Assembly (NCBI GenBank): GCA_029215795.1
Contig: JARDYH010000003.1
Span: 95,016,609-95,080,608, forward strand
Direction: 5' to 3'
DNA from: Anniella stebbinsi
Lineage: Eukaryota > Chordata > Lepidosauria > Squamata > Anniellidae
Length of the DNA stretch: 64,000 nucleotides
In this document: positions 1 through 11,778 of the stretch, in pieces
Position numbering within the stretch: the stretch's first letter is position 1
Layout of the letters: each line of letters opens with the position of its first letter
Translations under genes and position numbers: made by a program
Notes under the pieces: generated by a model
The model's input: only the letters and a program-made list of their open reading frames with translations
Told to the model about the DNA's origin: nothing
Database searches by the model: none

Positions 1-1425
1 CATATCATTCAAGAGTGCCTGGAGTTGTCCTGCAACCACCTGCTCAAGCACCTTGCCCAAGAAAGGGATATTAGCCACCGGCCTATAATTGTTAGCATCC
101 TTGGGGTCCAGGTTAGGCTTTTTTCAGGAATGGCCTGATTTCCGCCTCTTTTAAAGAGGCCAGCACCACTCCCTCTCTCAGGGAGGCATTTACAACCTCC
201 TGGACCCAGCCGGCGATCCCCTCCTTATTTGATGTAATGAGCCATGAAGGGCAAGGGTCAAGCACACAGGTGGTTGACTGGACTTTGCCAAGCACCTTGT
301 CCACATCCTCGGGCCTCAGCAACTGAAACTCATCCAATAAAACTGGACCAGACATAAAACCGGACTAGACAGTGCTCTGAATTCCTCTGCTAGTGGAACT
401 GCATTAAGCATGGTGTCCAATTCATGATGAAACTGAGCAACTTTATCTTCAAAGTGCCGGGCAAACTCATCACAGTGTGCTACCGAGGGTTCCACCATCT
501 CTCGCCCTGGCCCAGAGTGTAGCAGGCCACAAAACACCTGGAAAAGCTCTGCTGGATGACACTGAGAAGAAGCAATGCTGGTGGAAAAGAACTGTCTCTC
601 TGCCACCCTCACTGCCACAGATGAGGCTCGATAGTGAGCTCTAACCCGTGTTCGATCAGACTCGGCATGAGTTTTCCTCCACCTGCGTTCTAGCCGTCTC
701 CCCTCTTGCTTCATTGCCCTCAGCTCAGGTGTAGACCAAAAAGCTCAGGACTCTGCTGAGAGGGAGAGGGTGCTTGGGCGCAATTGTGTCAACCGGCTGA
801 GTCATCTCTGCATTCCACAGAGCAACCTGGGCTTCGACAGGAGCACCAGCCATACCAGCAGGGAAATCCTCCAGAGCTTCTGGAACCCATTGGAGTCCAT
901 TGCCTCTGGGGGTGGACCATTTTAATAGCCCCCCACCCTTGCAAAGGGGAAAGGCTGCCAAGAGTCTAATCCTCAATAGAAAGTAATCTGACCATGACAA
1001 GGGGGTAGATGTTATTTCCCCCACTTTCAGATCACCATCTTCCTGCCCAGTCGAGAAAACCAAATCAAGTGTGTGTTCTTTTGCATGCATTGGGCCGATG
1101 GCATGTTGAGATAGCCCCATGGTTTTCATGGTGGCCATGAAGTCCTGAGCTGCCCCGGATGCAGGAGCCTTGGCATGGAAGTTGAGATCCCCCAGAACCA
1201 TCATCCTGGGGGTCCTCAACACCAGATCCGAGACAACCTCCGTCAGCTCAGGCAGGGAGACTGTTGGGCAGTGGGGTGGGCAGTACACCAGCAGAATCCC
1301 TAATCTGTCTCAAGCACCTAACACAAAGTAGAGACACTCAAGGCCAACACTCATATGAACAGGAAGCCTAGAGAGGGAGATCATATTTCTATAGACCACG
1401 GCAACCCCCTTCCCTGGCCCTCAGG
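1..1425 (-). pseudogene. L2-like LINE fragment (endonuclease, linker, start of RT)
   Basis: Three minus-strand reading frames give, in element order, an apurinic-type endonuclease (725-1288, with a GDLN motif in the position of the usual GDFN), a linker (316-714) and the start of a reverse transcriptase (113-355, including the DPCPSWL segment typical of L2/CR1-group elements). Reading continues toward position 1 into the NYRP region of RT, so the element runs off the left edge of the window. A stop near 1310 and frame changes between the blocks show that it is dead. The endonuclease can be read upstream to about 1410, where homology passes to a different LINE. The L2 rather than CR1 assignment rests on the wording of the linker and RT start and is less certain than the LINE call. 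Confidence 0.85.
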
Positions 1426-1429
1426 TTGG

Positions 1430-2165
1430 TGCTGGTGCTGCACCAAGTGCCCAGGAGGGCAAAGCAATACTCAAGATGATGCCTAACCAGTGCCAAATAG
1501 AGGTGAAACAGTACCCCTACTCAATTTGGAAGCTATACTTCTGTTGATGCAGCCCAAAATAGCATTTGCATTTATTGCAGCCACATCTCACTGTTGGCTC
1601 ATATTCAGCTGTTGATCTACAACAATTCCAAGATCCTTCTTGCTTGTTGTATTACTTAGCCAAGTATCCCCATCTTGTAACTGTGCATTTGGTTTCTTTT
1701 TCCTAGATGTAGAACCTGGCATTTATCCCTATTAAATTTCATTTTGCTGTTTTCAGCCCAGCCCTTCAAAGATTACTTTGCAGTTTGTTGCTATCCCACC
1801 CCAATTTTGTGTCATCTGCAAATTTGACAAGCATTTCCTGCATCTTCTCATCCAAGTCATTAATAAAAATGTTGAAGAGCACTGGGCCCAGAACTGAGCC
1901 CTGCAGTACCCCGCTGGTTACCTTCCCCCAGTTTGAGAAGGTACCATTGATAAGAACTCTTTGAGTCAGATTCTGTAGCCAACTGTGGATCCACCCAATA
2001 CTTGTTCCATCTAACCTACTTTTAGCTAGTTTACTAATCAGAATATCATGGAGCATTTTGTCAACAGCTTTGCTGAAGTCAAGATAGACTATGTCCACAG
2101 CATTCCCACAGTCCACAAGGAAGGTTACCCATTCAAAAAATGAGATCAGATTAGTCTGGCAGGAT
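1430..2165 (-). pseudogene. CR1 LINE fragment (RT palm and C-terminal part)
   Basis: The minus-strand frame at 1766-2116 encodes a CR1-type RT palm: YLDFSKA, then [20 protein letters not shown], then the catalytic FADDTKLG. Downstream (toward 1430) the reading moves between frames but remains recognisable as CR1: FNRDKCQVLHLG around 1700-1740, NANAILGCIN near 1550-1580 and LVRPHLEYC near 1460-1500. The shifts and stops mark an old, inactive copy. It is missing its 5' half and, apparently, its 3' tail. It abuts the L2-like fragment in the same orientation. Confidence 0.9.
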
Positions 2166-2929
2166 TTGTTCTTGACAAACCCATTAGAGACATGTACTGT
2201 TATTTACTCTGCATATGTACTCTGTTATTTACAACTACAATACATTTTGGGGAGTGAAACTGGGGACATAAATTGTATGTACCACACCTCAGCTAAAAAT
2301 TTTCAGGACCACCATAAGCCGAGTGAAATTGTTTCAGTGGGCTAGATCTGCTCCACAGGTATATCAGTTGGCCATCCTTGATAAAAGTGAGTACTGTGCC
2401 TCTACTGTTAGATCAGAAAACTAACCAGTTGATTTGGAAAATATTAGGTACTGGGGTGCTCATAGTTGCTCAAATTCCTGCAAACAGACTCATAGTGGGT
2501 ACAGCCTGCTGGGAGTAGGTTGGTTTTGCTAATAACCCCGCAAGCCCTGACACCACTGCCTCCGTTTCCCCATTCCCCAAGGCTAAAAGACTTGAAATCA
2601 GGAAGAAGAGGGCACTGGAAGCAATCGGTGCTCTTATAGACATGATGGATGTTGTTTGTCTCTGGGACTGGGACTACAAATCGCAGAATCTCCACTGGCA
2701 CTTTGTGCATCATTTCCTGCAAAGGAAGAGGTCCTAAGGAGCTGCCTCCAACCCACATAGTTATGCTGTGTACACTGATGGAACATAGATAGGTGTATTT
2801 GGATGTCTGCCTAGGTGTACCTGAACCACTGAACACGTCCGATCAAATATTGTGCACATAATTGTCTTCCGTGTTGCTTATTTAGTTTAGTGATTTCCAG
2901 ACTTCCTACCTTCAGCAGACCCTTTCAAC
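2166..2929. other. No recognised feature
   Basis: This stretch has no recognisable repeat or gene. A 130-codon minus-strand open frame (2444-2836) has no motif, no paralogue in the window and no splice context that I can see, so I do not call it. Confidence 0.5.
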
Positions 2930-3206
2930 TAGGGATATGTGAGAATTTTGTTTTAGTTCACAAATCATCCAAACATGCCCCATTCAAACTTGGATGCAAA
3001 CCCAGAGTGAAGTTTTTTGAAAAATGTTTTCACATTCCAAACTTGCGAGAACGTTCAAAAACATGTGCACTTTAAAATGCACGTTTTTAAAAATGCACTT
3101 TCACACTTCAATAGGAGGGAAAGTGTGCAATTCTGAAACATGAACACAGATATGTGCACTTTTCTCATTCAAACAAATTGAAAAACAGAACACTAATGAA
3201 AAACAG
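2930..3206 (+). mobile_element. hAT-like non-autonomous element, 5' part
   Basis: The segment begins TAGGGATATGTGAGAATTTTG, nearly the same as the start of the element at 40228. It shares internal text about hydrophobic-length runs such as aaaatgcacgtttttaaaaatgc and a gaaa(c)atg-rich block. The right terminus is missing: at about 3206 it passes directly into another hAT-like element. No coding capacity is present. The family assignment rests on the TAGGG terminus and on similarity to the other copy. Confidence 0.6.
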
Positions 3207-4231
3207 TATGTATATCAAATTTGAGATCGATCCCTCCAACCCTCGATTTTATATGAATTTATTAAAAATTGTTTAAGTTCTGACAGGTCAGAATGACAGG
3301 TCACCACGTGCGTTCATTAAGACCTGTCAAAAACTTGCAGGATCTTTAAAAAATGCATATAAAATACAGAGGTGGAGGGATTGATCTGAAATTTGGCACA
3401 TATGTGTAGCAACATGTGCTAGACATGTGTACAAAATTTGAGATCGATCCCTCCAACCCTCGATTTTATATGAATTTATTAAAGATCCTGCAACTTTATT
3501 GACATAGCTGGTTGACTGGGCCTCCCTGCTTTCATCTTGTTGTCTGCTTTTTTCCCCATAGGCTTGCATTGGGGGACACGCGTGCATAACGTTTTTATTT
3601 GAAATGATAATGACATGAAACTTGGGGAGCCAGGACTAGCAAGATCCAATCTGCAACATCCAAAAAGTTTCATGTCTCTGTCTTTTCAAATTAAAAAGTT
3701 ATAGGGGGTCCCCCGAAAGCCCCACCCCCACTGTGTCATTTTTAAAGATAAAAACTTGAAAAATGTGGGACATTGAAGATGGGATCTGGCTGGTCATTTG
3801 TGAAAAAAATATCAGAGCAATTGCTCAAACCCTCGATTTTCTATGATTTTGTTAAAGATCGTGCTCCTTCTGAAAGCTGAGGCGAGCTGTCATTTTGGCC
3901 TGTCAGAACTTAAATGATCTTTAATAAATTCATATAAAATCGAGGGTTGGAGGGATCGATCTCAAATTTCATACACATACTTAGGCAAACACCATAAGCA
4001 TTGAGACCAAGTTTCAAGCCTGTAACTTTGAAAATACAGAAGTTATAGGCATTTTTTCTAAAAACAAATCCAGCTCTTTAGGGCACAATGGGGCTGCAAA
4101 TTAAATATCAGATTTCCGATAATTATCGTGAAGATGATACAATTAACCTACAATGTTATCGGAGACAATAATTTTTGGTCTGAAATTCTGATAATGATAA
4201 AATATGATATGTTTGGGCGTGCACATCCTTA
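3207..4231. mobile_element. Palindromic hAT-like element, family A, left end missing
   Basis: The right terminus GGGCGTGCACATCCTTA matches the end of the copy at 11779-12640. The interior repeats GATCGATCCCTCCAACC at 3229 and 3445 and its reverse complement near 3935, with CTGTCA-type inverted blocks, as in the other two copies. The middle (about 3490-3800) carries sequence absent from the 862-bp copies, including a TAGACTTGCATT-like block. The left terminal repeat is missing where it meets the preceding element. It has no transposase. Confidence 0.75.
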
Positions 4232-4296
4232 CAACCTGGCTTCCACTGTGGCTAATAAGTTACAGTGGGCTGCGGTGGTTGTGCGAACAAGGTCAG

Positions 4297-4431
4297 TGAG
4301 TTGGATCCAGATTTAGTCATACTTAAAGCAAGCCCATAGAAATCAATGGGACTTAAGTTAGTCAACTATTTCAAGTCCCTTTGATTTCAGTAAGTCTACT
4401 CTAAGTATGACAAAATCTGGTTCCAGCCCCT
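4297..4431. mobile_element. Short palindromic MITE
   Basis: The two halves are near-perfect inverted copies. The left half reads GGATCCAGATTTAGTCATAC, and the right half ends with its approximate reverse complement (CTAAGTATGACAAAATCTGG). The centre contains AAGTCCC/GGGACTT arms. A second copy is at 62699-62831. I do not know the superfamily. Confidence 0.75.
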
Positions 4432-4904
4432 AATCATTTTAGTCATTGTCCCATGCAATATCTATACCACTTCAGGGAAGTAGGTTTAAGCTGATAAAAT
4501 TGTGATGTGATACATGTGGGCGTGGGGGTGTGCGGCTGTGTGAGTGAGCGTATTAGAAGGCTCAATTTCACATACACACTTGGTGTTAACAGTTACATAA
4601 ATTCCAGTGGACACTGAAGAAGCTAGACAGAAGAAGGATGTTGGAATAAGGAAGGATGTTGGAATAAGAAAGAAGAGCTTTTAAAAAGTAATTTGGGTTG
4701 TTATTCCTTCAATAGTGAAGGTCAAGCAGAAAGGGTGTAGATCTTGAGTACAAATTCAAGGGAAGTAAGAGTGAGCTAACAGGAATTTTAACTATTTGAG
4801 CAGAAAGGCAGGACTAGTATGTACCCCCTTTGGGGGAAAATATGCTTATAAATGCTCTGATCAGAATAAGTATGTCATCTAGTGATTCTTACCATACATT
4901 ATGA
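4432..4904. other. No recognised element
   Basis: I see only a short direct repeat, GAAGGATGTTGGAATAAG, occurring twice within 4634-4671. Confidence 0.5.
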
Positions 4905-5370
4905 CCATTATGCTTCTGGGCCCAATTCAAAGTGCTTTTTAAAACCTTTAAATCCCTGAAGTGCTTGGAACCAGGTTATCTGAAGGACTGCCTTTAGTCA
5001 TTCAATCCTGCCCATGTAGTAAGACCTACTCCAGGGGTGTTCGACAGCCTGCTGTAAAAATCAGTGAGTCTCATATGCAGTAGAAACAGGGCCTTCTTGA
5101 TGGTGTTGCCAGGTCTTTGGAACTCCCTTCTGATAGACCTATGCCTTGCCCCTTCTACTCTACCATGTAAGCAGACCTTCCTCTTCAAGATTGACTTTGA
5201 TTGATACCATAGCTTATGTTGATTGATCAGAGGCACAAAATAGTTATGGTGTGATAATCTTCAATTTGTACCTTTCTCTCACATCCCTTTGTACATTGCT
5301 TTGGGATGGGATGGCCATAAAAAAGTAGTATAACATGCTTGAAGGTAAATAATGAATAAATAAATATTTT
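4905..5370 (+). mobile_element. L2 LINE 3' end
   Basis: The plus strand reads as the degenerate C terminus of L2 RT: IQFKVLFKTFKSL near 4925-4965, then PGYLKDCL near 4970. After a block resembling the RRAFL/ELP segment (about 5085-5125) it ends in an AATAAATAAATA tail at about 5350-5365. This is the usual 3' structure of amniote L2 copies. It is truncated at the 5' side and frame-shifted. Confidence 0.8.
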
Positions 5371-5808
5371 GAAATATACCTTTTAACTACAGATCATGAA
5401 CGTGTTATATATTTTCAATGTTTCAACTTCTTTTAAATCATTCCCTAGCAGAGTCTTTTCAAATATATTGGATGCCTTTAGTAATACATTCTATAAATTT
5501 GGCTATATGTGATTCTCCATCTTTGACTCCAAAGGCAGAGCTGAATTATTATTAGCCTGAGCTGTGATATGTCCTATACTTCAGCCCAGTTAGCAGTCAG
5601 TCTATACTATAATGATCAGGATGTCTGAAACCTAAAGACCAAGGAGAGGTTCTTAGTGTACAGACCAGAGCTCAGTATCTGCATGCACATTGTGTTAATT
5701 ACTCAAGTCTAGATGATTCACAAGCTCTATTCAGGCAGTCATGTCAGGGCTAAAAAGGCTGGGAGGGTGGGGTTGTACATCTAAGGTCGCCACCCCATAA
5801 CCACTCAT
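5371..5808. other. No recognised feature
   Basis: AT-rich unique-looking sequence up to the left target duplication of the L1. I see no gene or repeat in it. Confidence 0.5.
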
Positions 5809-5827
5809 CCCCAGATCTTCCTGTCTT
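5809..5827. repeat. Target-site duplication of L1, left copy
   Basis: CCCCAGATCTTCCTGTCTT is repeated exactly at 11482-11500 on the other side of the L1. A 19-bp duplication next to a poly(A) tail is the hallmark of target-primed reverse transcription. Confidence 0.97.
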
Positions 5828-5948
5828 TTTTTTTATATATAATTTTTATTTTATTTTCAAACATAATACAACATAAACAACATAAAATACAATACATAAC
5901 CACATACCCCGCATGCTCCCCTCCCCCCAGGAGACCTTCAATTATTCA
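5828..5948 (-). terminator. L1 3' UTR and poly(A) end
   Basis: On the minus strand the sequence after the ORF2 stop is short. It carries a GGGGGGAGGGGAG tract (about 5920-5933) and AAAATAAAATAAAAATT containing AATAAA, and ends in about nine A residues (5828-5835) beside the target duplication. Confidence 0.85.
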
Positions 5949-8900
5949 TTATTTTTCTTTCCAAAATTGTAAAGACTCTTTTGAAGGTATTTGCCCCTTC
6001 CCTGTTCTTAATACATATTCCAAAAATGGGCTCCATATATCTCCAAAATCATTCTTACTGGACATTCCCCTCTTTATTTTCATTTTACACGTTAGCTTAT
6101 CATTAAGTGCCATGTCCCATATTTCTTTATACCATTCTTCTATGGTATATATCCCTTGCCCTTTCCAGTTTTTAGCAATCATTATTCTGGTGGGAGCCAG
6201 GAGGTTGTTTATTAATTCTCTCTTGTTTATATTCTAATTTCCTTTATCCCATATTGCTAGTAGAGCCAGTTTTGGGCTTAATTCCAGTTTACTTCCAATT
6301 ATTTCACTTATTTCTTTGAACACCCTTTCCCAAATTTTTTGTACGTGTTCACAGCTCCACCACATATGAAAATAAGTTCCAACCTCCTGACACCCCCTCC
6401 AACAATTCTTGGACACTTTTTTATCTATCTGATGAAATCTTACCGGCGTTAAATACCATCTCCATACTATCTTATAATAATTCTCCTTAATTCTAATCGA
6501 CAAAAGCTTAACATTCTTGCATCCCATATCCTCCCCCAGTCATATTCATTAATTTGTTCCTTTAAATCATCTTCCCAGATCATTTTAAGAGAGTCTCGAT
6601 ATTCATCATCCTCTATCAGAATTCTATATATTTCACTAGTCAAACCTTTTCTAGTTTTAATTACTTCCTTCTTTCCTCTTGATTCAATTAAATCTTCAAA
6701 TCTTGTATTATTTCTACATTTCTTATTTATCTTTTTCCATTCCTGTGTCCATTTTCCCAATTGTAAGCATTTGAACCAAGCTATCTTTTGTCCTTTTACC
6801 AACTCTCTAATTTGCTCCTTATCTGTCATTCTTTCCATCCAATTCCTTAACTTAATAATTTCCTGACCCTTCAAACTTCCTTCCAATTCTACTTTTAAAT
6901 TCCTTGGGAAATTTCTCACAACTACCACTGGGGCGAGTGGAGAGTCTCCTGGTATTAACTTTCCTTTAACTTTCTCCCAGATCTCTAAAATATTTTTCAG
7001 CAACGGGTTGTCCAGTCCCCTCAAATCTTTCTTTTGAATTTTAATAAAAAAAATATTTTGCAATTTGAAATCTAGTTCCCCTGTTTGCGTTTCTAACCAT
7101 CCTAAATCTTCCTCTCCTAATATACTATTTATAACATATCTTAACTGATTAGCAATATAATAACTCTTTATATTTGGAAGTCCCAAACCACCTTTCTTTT
7201 GTGTCTTATACCATAACCGTTTATTAATCCTAGCTCTCTTATCTCCATTGCAATAAGCATTAATCATATTTTGCCAGCTCTTTAACTCTACTTCCGATAT
7301 TTTAATCGGCAGCATTCTAAACAAAAAATTAATCTTAGGTAATATCTTCATTTTAATAACCACTATTTTACCAAACCAAGAATGTTTTAATTTTCTATAT
7401 ACCTCTAACTTTTCCCCTACCTTTTTTTCAAACTTGCAAAATTAATTTCCTCTAACTTATCTAAATCTTTTGCAATATTAACTTCTAAATAACGTACTAT
7501 ATTTTTAAGCCTAAGACCTAACTTAACTTTACCTTCTTCCATCTCCTCTTTGTTATAATTAAATAACATCATTTCTGACTTCCCCCAATTAACTTGTAGA
7601 CCAGTAATCTCCCCAAATTCTCTCAAATGTTTCTTAATCAACTCCCCAGTCTCCAGGGGATCTTCTAATGTCAGCAGTGTGTCATCCGCAAACATATGCA
7701 TTTTAATCTTCTCCTTCCCTCCTATCCCCTTCAATCTTACATCCTCCCTTATAACATTAGCCAAAATTTCTATCACTATCGCACATAAGATCAGTGAAAG
7801 TGGACAATCTTGTCTAGTTCCACGAGCTAGTGTAATCTGTTGCGTTAACCCATCATTAACCATTATTTCTGCTTTATTATTTTTATACAGCTGATCCATC
7901 ACTCCCATAAATTTATCTCCAAGCCCAAATGTTTTCAAAATTGTTTTAAGTGCTGGCCATTCCACGCAATCAAAGGCTTTGAATATATCCAGTGCTAACA
8001 AACCTGCTTTTAAATTCCTTTTTTTAATAATATTGATTATATTTAAAACTCTTCCAATTAAATTAGGCATTTGCCTTCCTGAAATAAATCCACATTTATC
8101 TTTTCTAATATATTTATATATAAACGTACCCATTCTTTTTGCCATTATTGCCGTAAAAAATTTTGAGTCTTGATTTATTAAAGATATTGGTCTGTAAGAT
8201 GGTGGATCCGTCAGATCCTTTCCTGGTTTCGGGATTAATATAATCAAGGAGTGATCCCACGATGGCGGGGTCTTTCCTCCTTCTATTATACTGTTAAATA
8301 ATTTTTTCAATCTTGGTATTAAAATTCCTCTAAAAGTCTTATAATATTCCGGTCCCAAACCATCCATTCCCGGAGATTTTCCTCCTTTTAATTTATCAAT
8401 AATTCCTTCTATTTCTTTCTCAGTAACTAATCCTTCCATATAATCCCTATTTTGCCCCTGTAATCTTATTTTCCAATTCCTCTCTACATATTCCAATACC
8501 TTAACCTGTGAACCCATATCTGATGTATATAATTCTCTATAAAATTCTTGAAATATATTTAATTTATCCTTCATTAAATTACAACTTTTCCCTGTCTTAT
8601 CTCTAATTGTCCCTATCATATTCTTAGCCTTTTTTGACTGAGTGGACCTAGCCAGCATCTTCGAATTTTTATTACTATATTCAAAAAAATCCCTCCTTAA
8701 ATATAGCAAATCCCTTTGAACTTGTTCTAACTCTTCTTTCTCTAATTCCTTTTTCTTAGCTTGAATTTGGGTAAATAGGCATTTATCTTTTGTCTCTCTT
8801 AGCTTCTCCTCTAAATCCCTTACCTCCTTTTCAATCTTTTTATTTTGTGCTTCCTGTTGTTTTCTTAGGGTACACATTTCCCTAATACAAATCCCTCTTA

Positions 8901-9781
8901 CCACTGCCTTCATAGTTTCCCATATTAACCCATGCGAGTTTGAGTCTTTTTCATTAATTTCCCATATTTCTTGCATTTCTTTTTTTATTTTCCCCACTAT
9001 ATTTTTATTATTTAATAGCCTTGTATCCATTCTCCATCTCTTAGCTTGTTTATAATCCTTCTTCATTTTAATATCCATCGTCATTAATGCATGATCCGTG
9101 ACTTTAATTACCCCAATAGCACAATCTATAAGTTTAGACATCATATTCTTTGACACAAAAATATAATCAATCTTAGAATAACTCTTAAACCTTGGTGAGT
9201 AGAAGGTATATTTCCTTTCTTCCCCTTTTAAAACCCTCCAAACATCCATTAATTCTTTTCCCTCCATTAATTTGCTTAACCCCGTCCTCCCACCACTCTT
9301 AAGATCTCTTAATATATTATCCCTGTCTTTCCCTTTATCTAATACCATATTAAAATCACCTGCCATCACAATGTTCTTTTTACCCACTTCTCCCACCGCA
9401 TTAAAAACTTCATCGAAGAATTCCATTTGTTTCCCATTTGGAGCATATACATTGATCAATATATATTCCTCCTCCCCCACCATGCAATAAATTATCAGAA
9501 ATCTTCCCGCTTCATCCTTCTTCACCCTTTGTATTGTAATACCACATTTTTTAAAAAATTATTATCGCTACACCTCTTGCTTTAGAAGTACCAAAAGACT
9601 TTTCATAAATGCCCACTTACCTCATCCAAAACTCATTTACGCCCTCCTTTGTTTGATGAGTTTCCTGCAAAAAAATTACATCTGCTTTCTCTTTTTTTAA
9701 TAACATTTCTATTCTCTTCCTTTTTATAACAGTTCCTAGCCCTTTAACATTTAAAGTTGCAACCCTTAATTTATTTTCCAT
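5949..9781 (-). pseudogene. L1 ORF2 (endonuclease-RT), inactivated
   Basis: Non-LTR retrotransposon ORF2 provides the endonuclease and reverse transcriptase for target-primed integration. The start is an ATG at 9779-9781 followed by NKLRVATLNVKGLG, the usual endonuclease N terminus, and LQETHQ. The longest open block (7417-9525, 702 codons) has GDFN near residue 56, TDHALM near 143, the RT segments GKSPGMDGLGPEYY and SYRPISLIN, and catalytic FADD near residue 615. The later blocks are 6467-7363 and 6234-6527; the second has the C-terminal cysteine/histidine cluster CWRGC...HMWWSC. The final block is 5949-6182. Lesions are an in-frame stop at 9617-9619, a frameshift near 9551, a frameshift near 7364-7417, a frameshift near 6500 and a stop at 6234. 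One conserved glycine of the RT motif reads Asp (RQDCPLS). Confidence 0.95.
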
Positions 9782-10028
9782 CTCTCTCTTTCACACAAAT
9801 CTCTAGATTGGTCTCCCTCTGTGACACACATACCCCCCTCCCTCCCCCTCCCCCCCACACTTACCTCCCATCTTCACTCCCCTCCTCACCAGACCTTTCT
9901 GGGCAATGGCCCCAAATATTATTAGAACTCTTCGGGGGGGGGGAGAAGCAACCCAACATTCCTGGAGCAAAAATCTGACCCTCCCCTCCCTTATAATCTC
10001 TTCTTATCCCTATTATAATAATATTTCT

Positions 10029-11084
10029 TCATTGACTGCTTCCTCCTACTGCGCCTTCATCCTGCTTTGTTTCTCCAACATCCATGGGATCAACTAAACT
10101 CAGCTTCTCCAAAAGATCCATCCTTTGCTCACTTGATGTTATTCTATGTTGTTTCCCTTTCCACATAAATCTCAAAAAGACTGGATACCCCCAACTATAT
10201 GTTATCAATCTCTTCCACAAAGCCACTGTACACATTCTAACACTCTTCTGCCACTGCACGGTTTGAGGGCATAGATCCTGGTAAACCTCAATTGATGTTG
10301 CTTGTAGCATCAGCTGGCCTTGACGTCTAATTGCTTGCATCAACTTTTCTTTCTTGTAGTAGTTGGCAAATTTAACAATTATATCCCTTGGGAGCATCCC
10401 CTTCTTCTTATAACCCACTCTGTGGATCCTCTCGATATCTGCCATCTCCCAAGTTTCCTGAGGTTCCACTTCCTTAATCCATGCCAAAATTGTATCTCTT
10501 AAATCCTTAGGATTCTCTCCCTCTCTCTCTCCAAAAGATCTAATTCGAATGTTGACTCTCCTATCTCTATCTTCCAAGGCAATTAAACGCAAGTCCATCT
10601 CCTTTAATTGATCTCCCTGCTGCTTGCTATCTTCCTGCAGCTTCCCAGTCTCCCTCTCCAAATTCTCCACACTGTCCACCACAGTTTGAAGGTCCGATAT
10701 AAATTCAATCTGTGAGTCCTTAATTCTTTGCATTAATCTTTCCTCCTGCTTCAGCAAGGCCGCCTCTAACACTTTCTGAAATTTGTCCATTAAATCATCT
10801 GATGTCTCTGCTTGACTCTCTTTGGCCACTTTAGGAACTGCACCTGCCACTTTAGGAACTACGCCAGATTTAGAGCTTCCAGAATGACTTGAAGATGTTT
10901 TTCCGGCCTTGTCTGAAGGCTGCGTTTTGTCCGGCATTTTCTCTGGCATGATTCCAGAAACTCTAGTGAGCTGCTGCCAATTCCTATCTGAGGGATGATC
11001 TTTCGACAGCCTGCTCCAGGCGGGGGCACTGGACTTTTCACCTTTTTGCTTTCTTTTCATAAAGCTAAACTCATAAATCCGCAC
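10029..11084 (-). CDS. L1 ORF1 protein (RNA-binding chaperone)
   Basis: This is an open frame of 351 codons. L1 ORF1 protein trimerises and binds L1 RNA in the cytoplasmic ribonucleoprotein. Visible parts are a basic, Ser/Pro/Lys-rich N terminus, a coiled coil at about residues 97-180 (heptad-rich KFQKVLEAALLKQEERLMQR and following), then the RRM-like core with RRVNIRIRSFGE near 183 and the C-terminal domain (ADIERIHRVGYKK, PRDIIVKFANYYKKEKLM). The open frame begins MRIYEF, but the internal Met at residue 9 (MKRKQKG) is a plausible alternative start. It lies 247 bp upstream of ORF2 in the usual L1 order. The frame is intact although ORF2 is not, so this copy could at most supply ORF1p. Confidence 0.93.
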   Translation of the reverse strand: MRIYEFSFMKRKQKGEKSSAPAWSRLSKDHPSDRNWQQLTRVSGIMPEKMPDKTQPSDKAGKTSSSHSGSSKSGVVPKVAGAVPKVAKESQAETSDDLMDKFQKVLEAALLKQEERLMQRIKDSQIEFISDLQTVVDSVENLERETGKLQEDSKQQGDQLKEMDLRLIALEDRDRRVNIRIRSFGEREGENPKDLRDTILAWIKEVEPQETWEMADIERIHRVGYKKKGMLPRDIIVKFANYYKKEKLMQAIRRQGQLMLQATSIEVYQDLCPQTVQWQKSVRMCTVALWKRLITYSWGYPVFLRFMWKGKQHRITSSEQRMDLLEKLSLVDPMDVGETKQDEGAVGGSSQ

Positions 11085-11481
11085 CCCTCACCTAAATCTT
11101 CACTGTCCGCTTCAGATATCCTCTCGGCTCTTATCAAACAAGTACGTTTCGGCTTCTAACACTTTCGGCTGGAGGTTAAATGTCTCTTTTCCCACTTATA
11201 ATTGCTTCTGTCTCTCCCTCCAGTCTTATCAGTCAGCCTTACTTCTCCCAATTAAAATCCATTAATTACCGTTGCTGATCACCTGCCAGAATTCTCTCTC
11301 TGCTGATACCGCAGCTATCCAGCAGCTTCGTGCTCCACAGATACAGCAAAGCTTCCGGACCCGAAACCAGATCTTTGATTAACAATCCATTCTCTCCAAA
11401 TAGGGATTTTATAATTATTTCAGTCGCTTCTTAACGGGAGCAAGAGAGTTCCGACTTTACTTCATGCCCATTAGGCCACTC
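11085..11481 (-). promoter_or_regulatory. L1 5' UTR (internal promoter region)
   Basis: About 400 bp lie between the element's 5' boundary and ORF1. By analogy with other L1s this carries the internal promoter. The sequence shows no repeated monomers, and I cannot identify specific factor sites. Confidence 0.6.
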
Positions 11482-11500
11482 CCCCAGATCTTCCTGTCTT
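11482..11500. repeat. Target-site duplication of L1, right copy
   Basis: Identical to 5809-5827 (CCCCAGATCTTCCTGTCTT). It directly follows the 5' end of the minus-strand L1. Confidence 0.97.
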
Positions 11501-11778
11501 AATGGGGAAGGTCTGAGACTACAGATGAACATGCAAGATGTCTTCATCATCAACAAAATTCAGTTTGAGGTGCTATGAAAGTTCTTTCTTACTCTTCAGT
11601 GGCAGGTTCACAGATGCAAGCCAATCCATGACTTGTAAACATGCATTTGTAGGCTGGTCCGATACTATATATGGATCTAGTTTCTATAAGAAAATGAATG
11701 ACCCCTTTGTTGATGAACTATATCCATGAGTGTAAAATCTGTGAGATTACATATAGGTAAATCTTGTATAGGCAAATC
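11501..11778. other. No recognised feature
   Basis: Continuation of the pre-insertion sequence to the right of the L1. A 63-codon frame at 11538-11729 has no recognisable motif. Confidence 0.5.

Larger units (their letters stand above)
5828..11481 (-). mobile_element. Full-length L1 LINE
   Basis: A complete L1 of about 5.65 kb lies on the minus strand. It has a 5' UTR (11085-11481), ORF1 (10029-11084), a short gap, a broken ORF2 (5949-9781), and a short 3' UTR with an AATAAA signal and an A-run. It is bounded by a perfect 19-bp target duplication. The 5' end starts GAGTGGCCTAATGGGCATG immediately inside the duplication, so there is no 5' truncation. The intact duplication indicates a fairly young insertion, although ORF2 has several disabling changes. 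Full-length L1s this short are typical of non-mammalian vertebrates. Confidence 0.96.

Noticed and set aside
2444..2836. 130-codon minus-strand frame
   Set aside because: No motif, no splice context and no similarity that I recognise.
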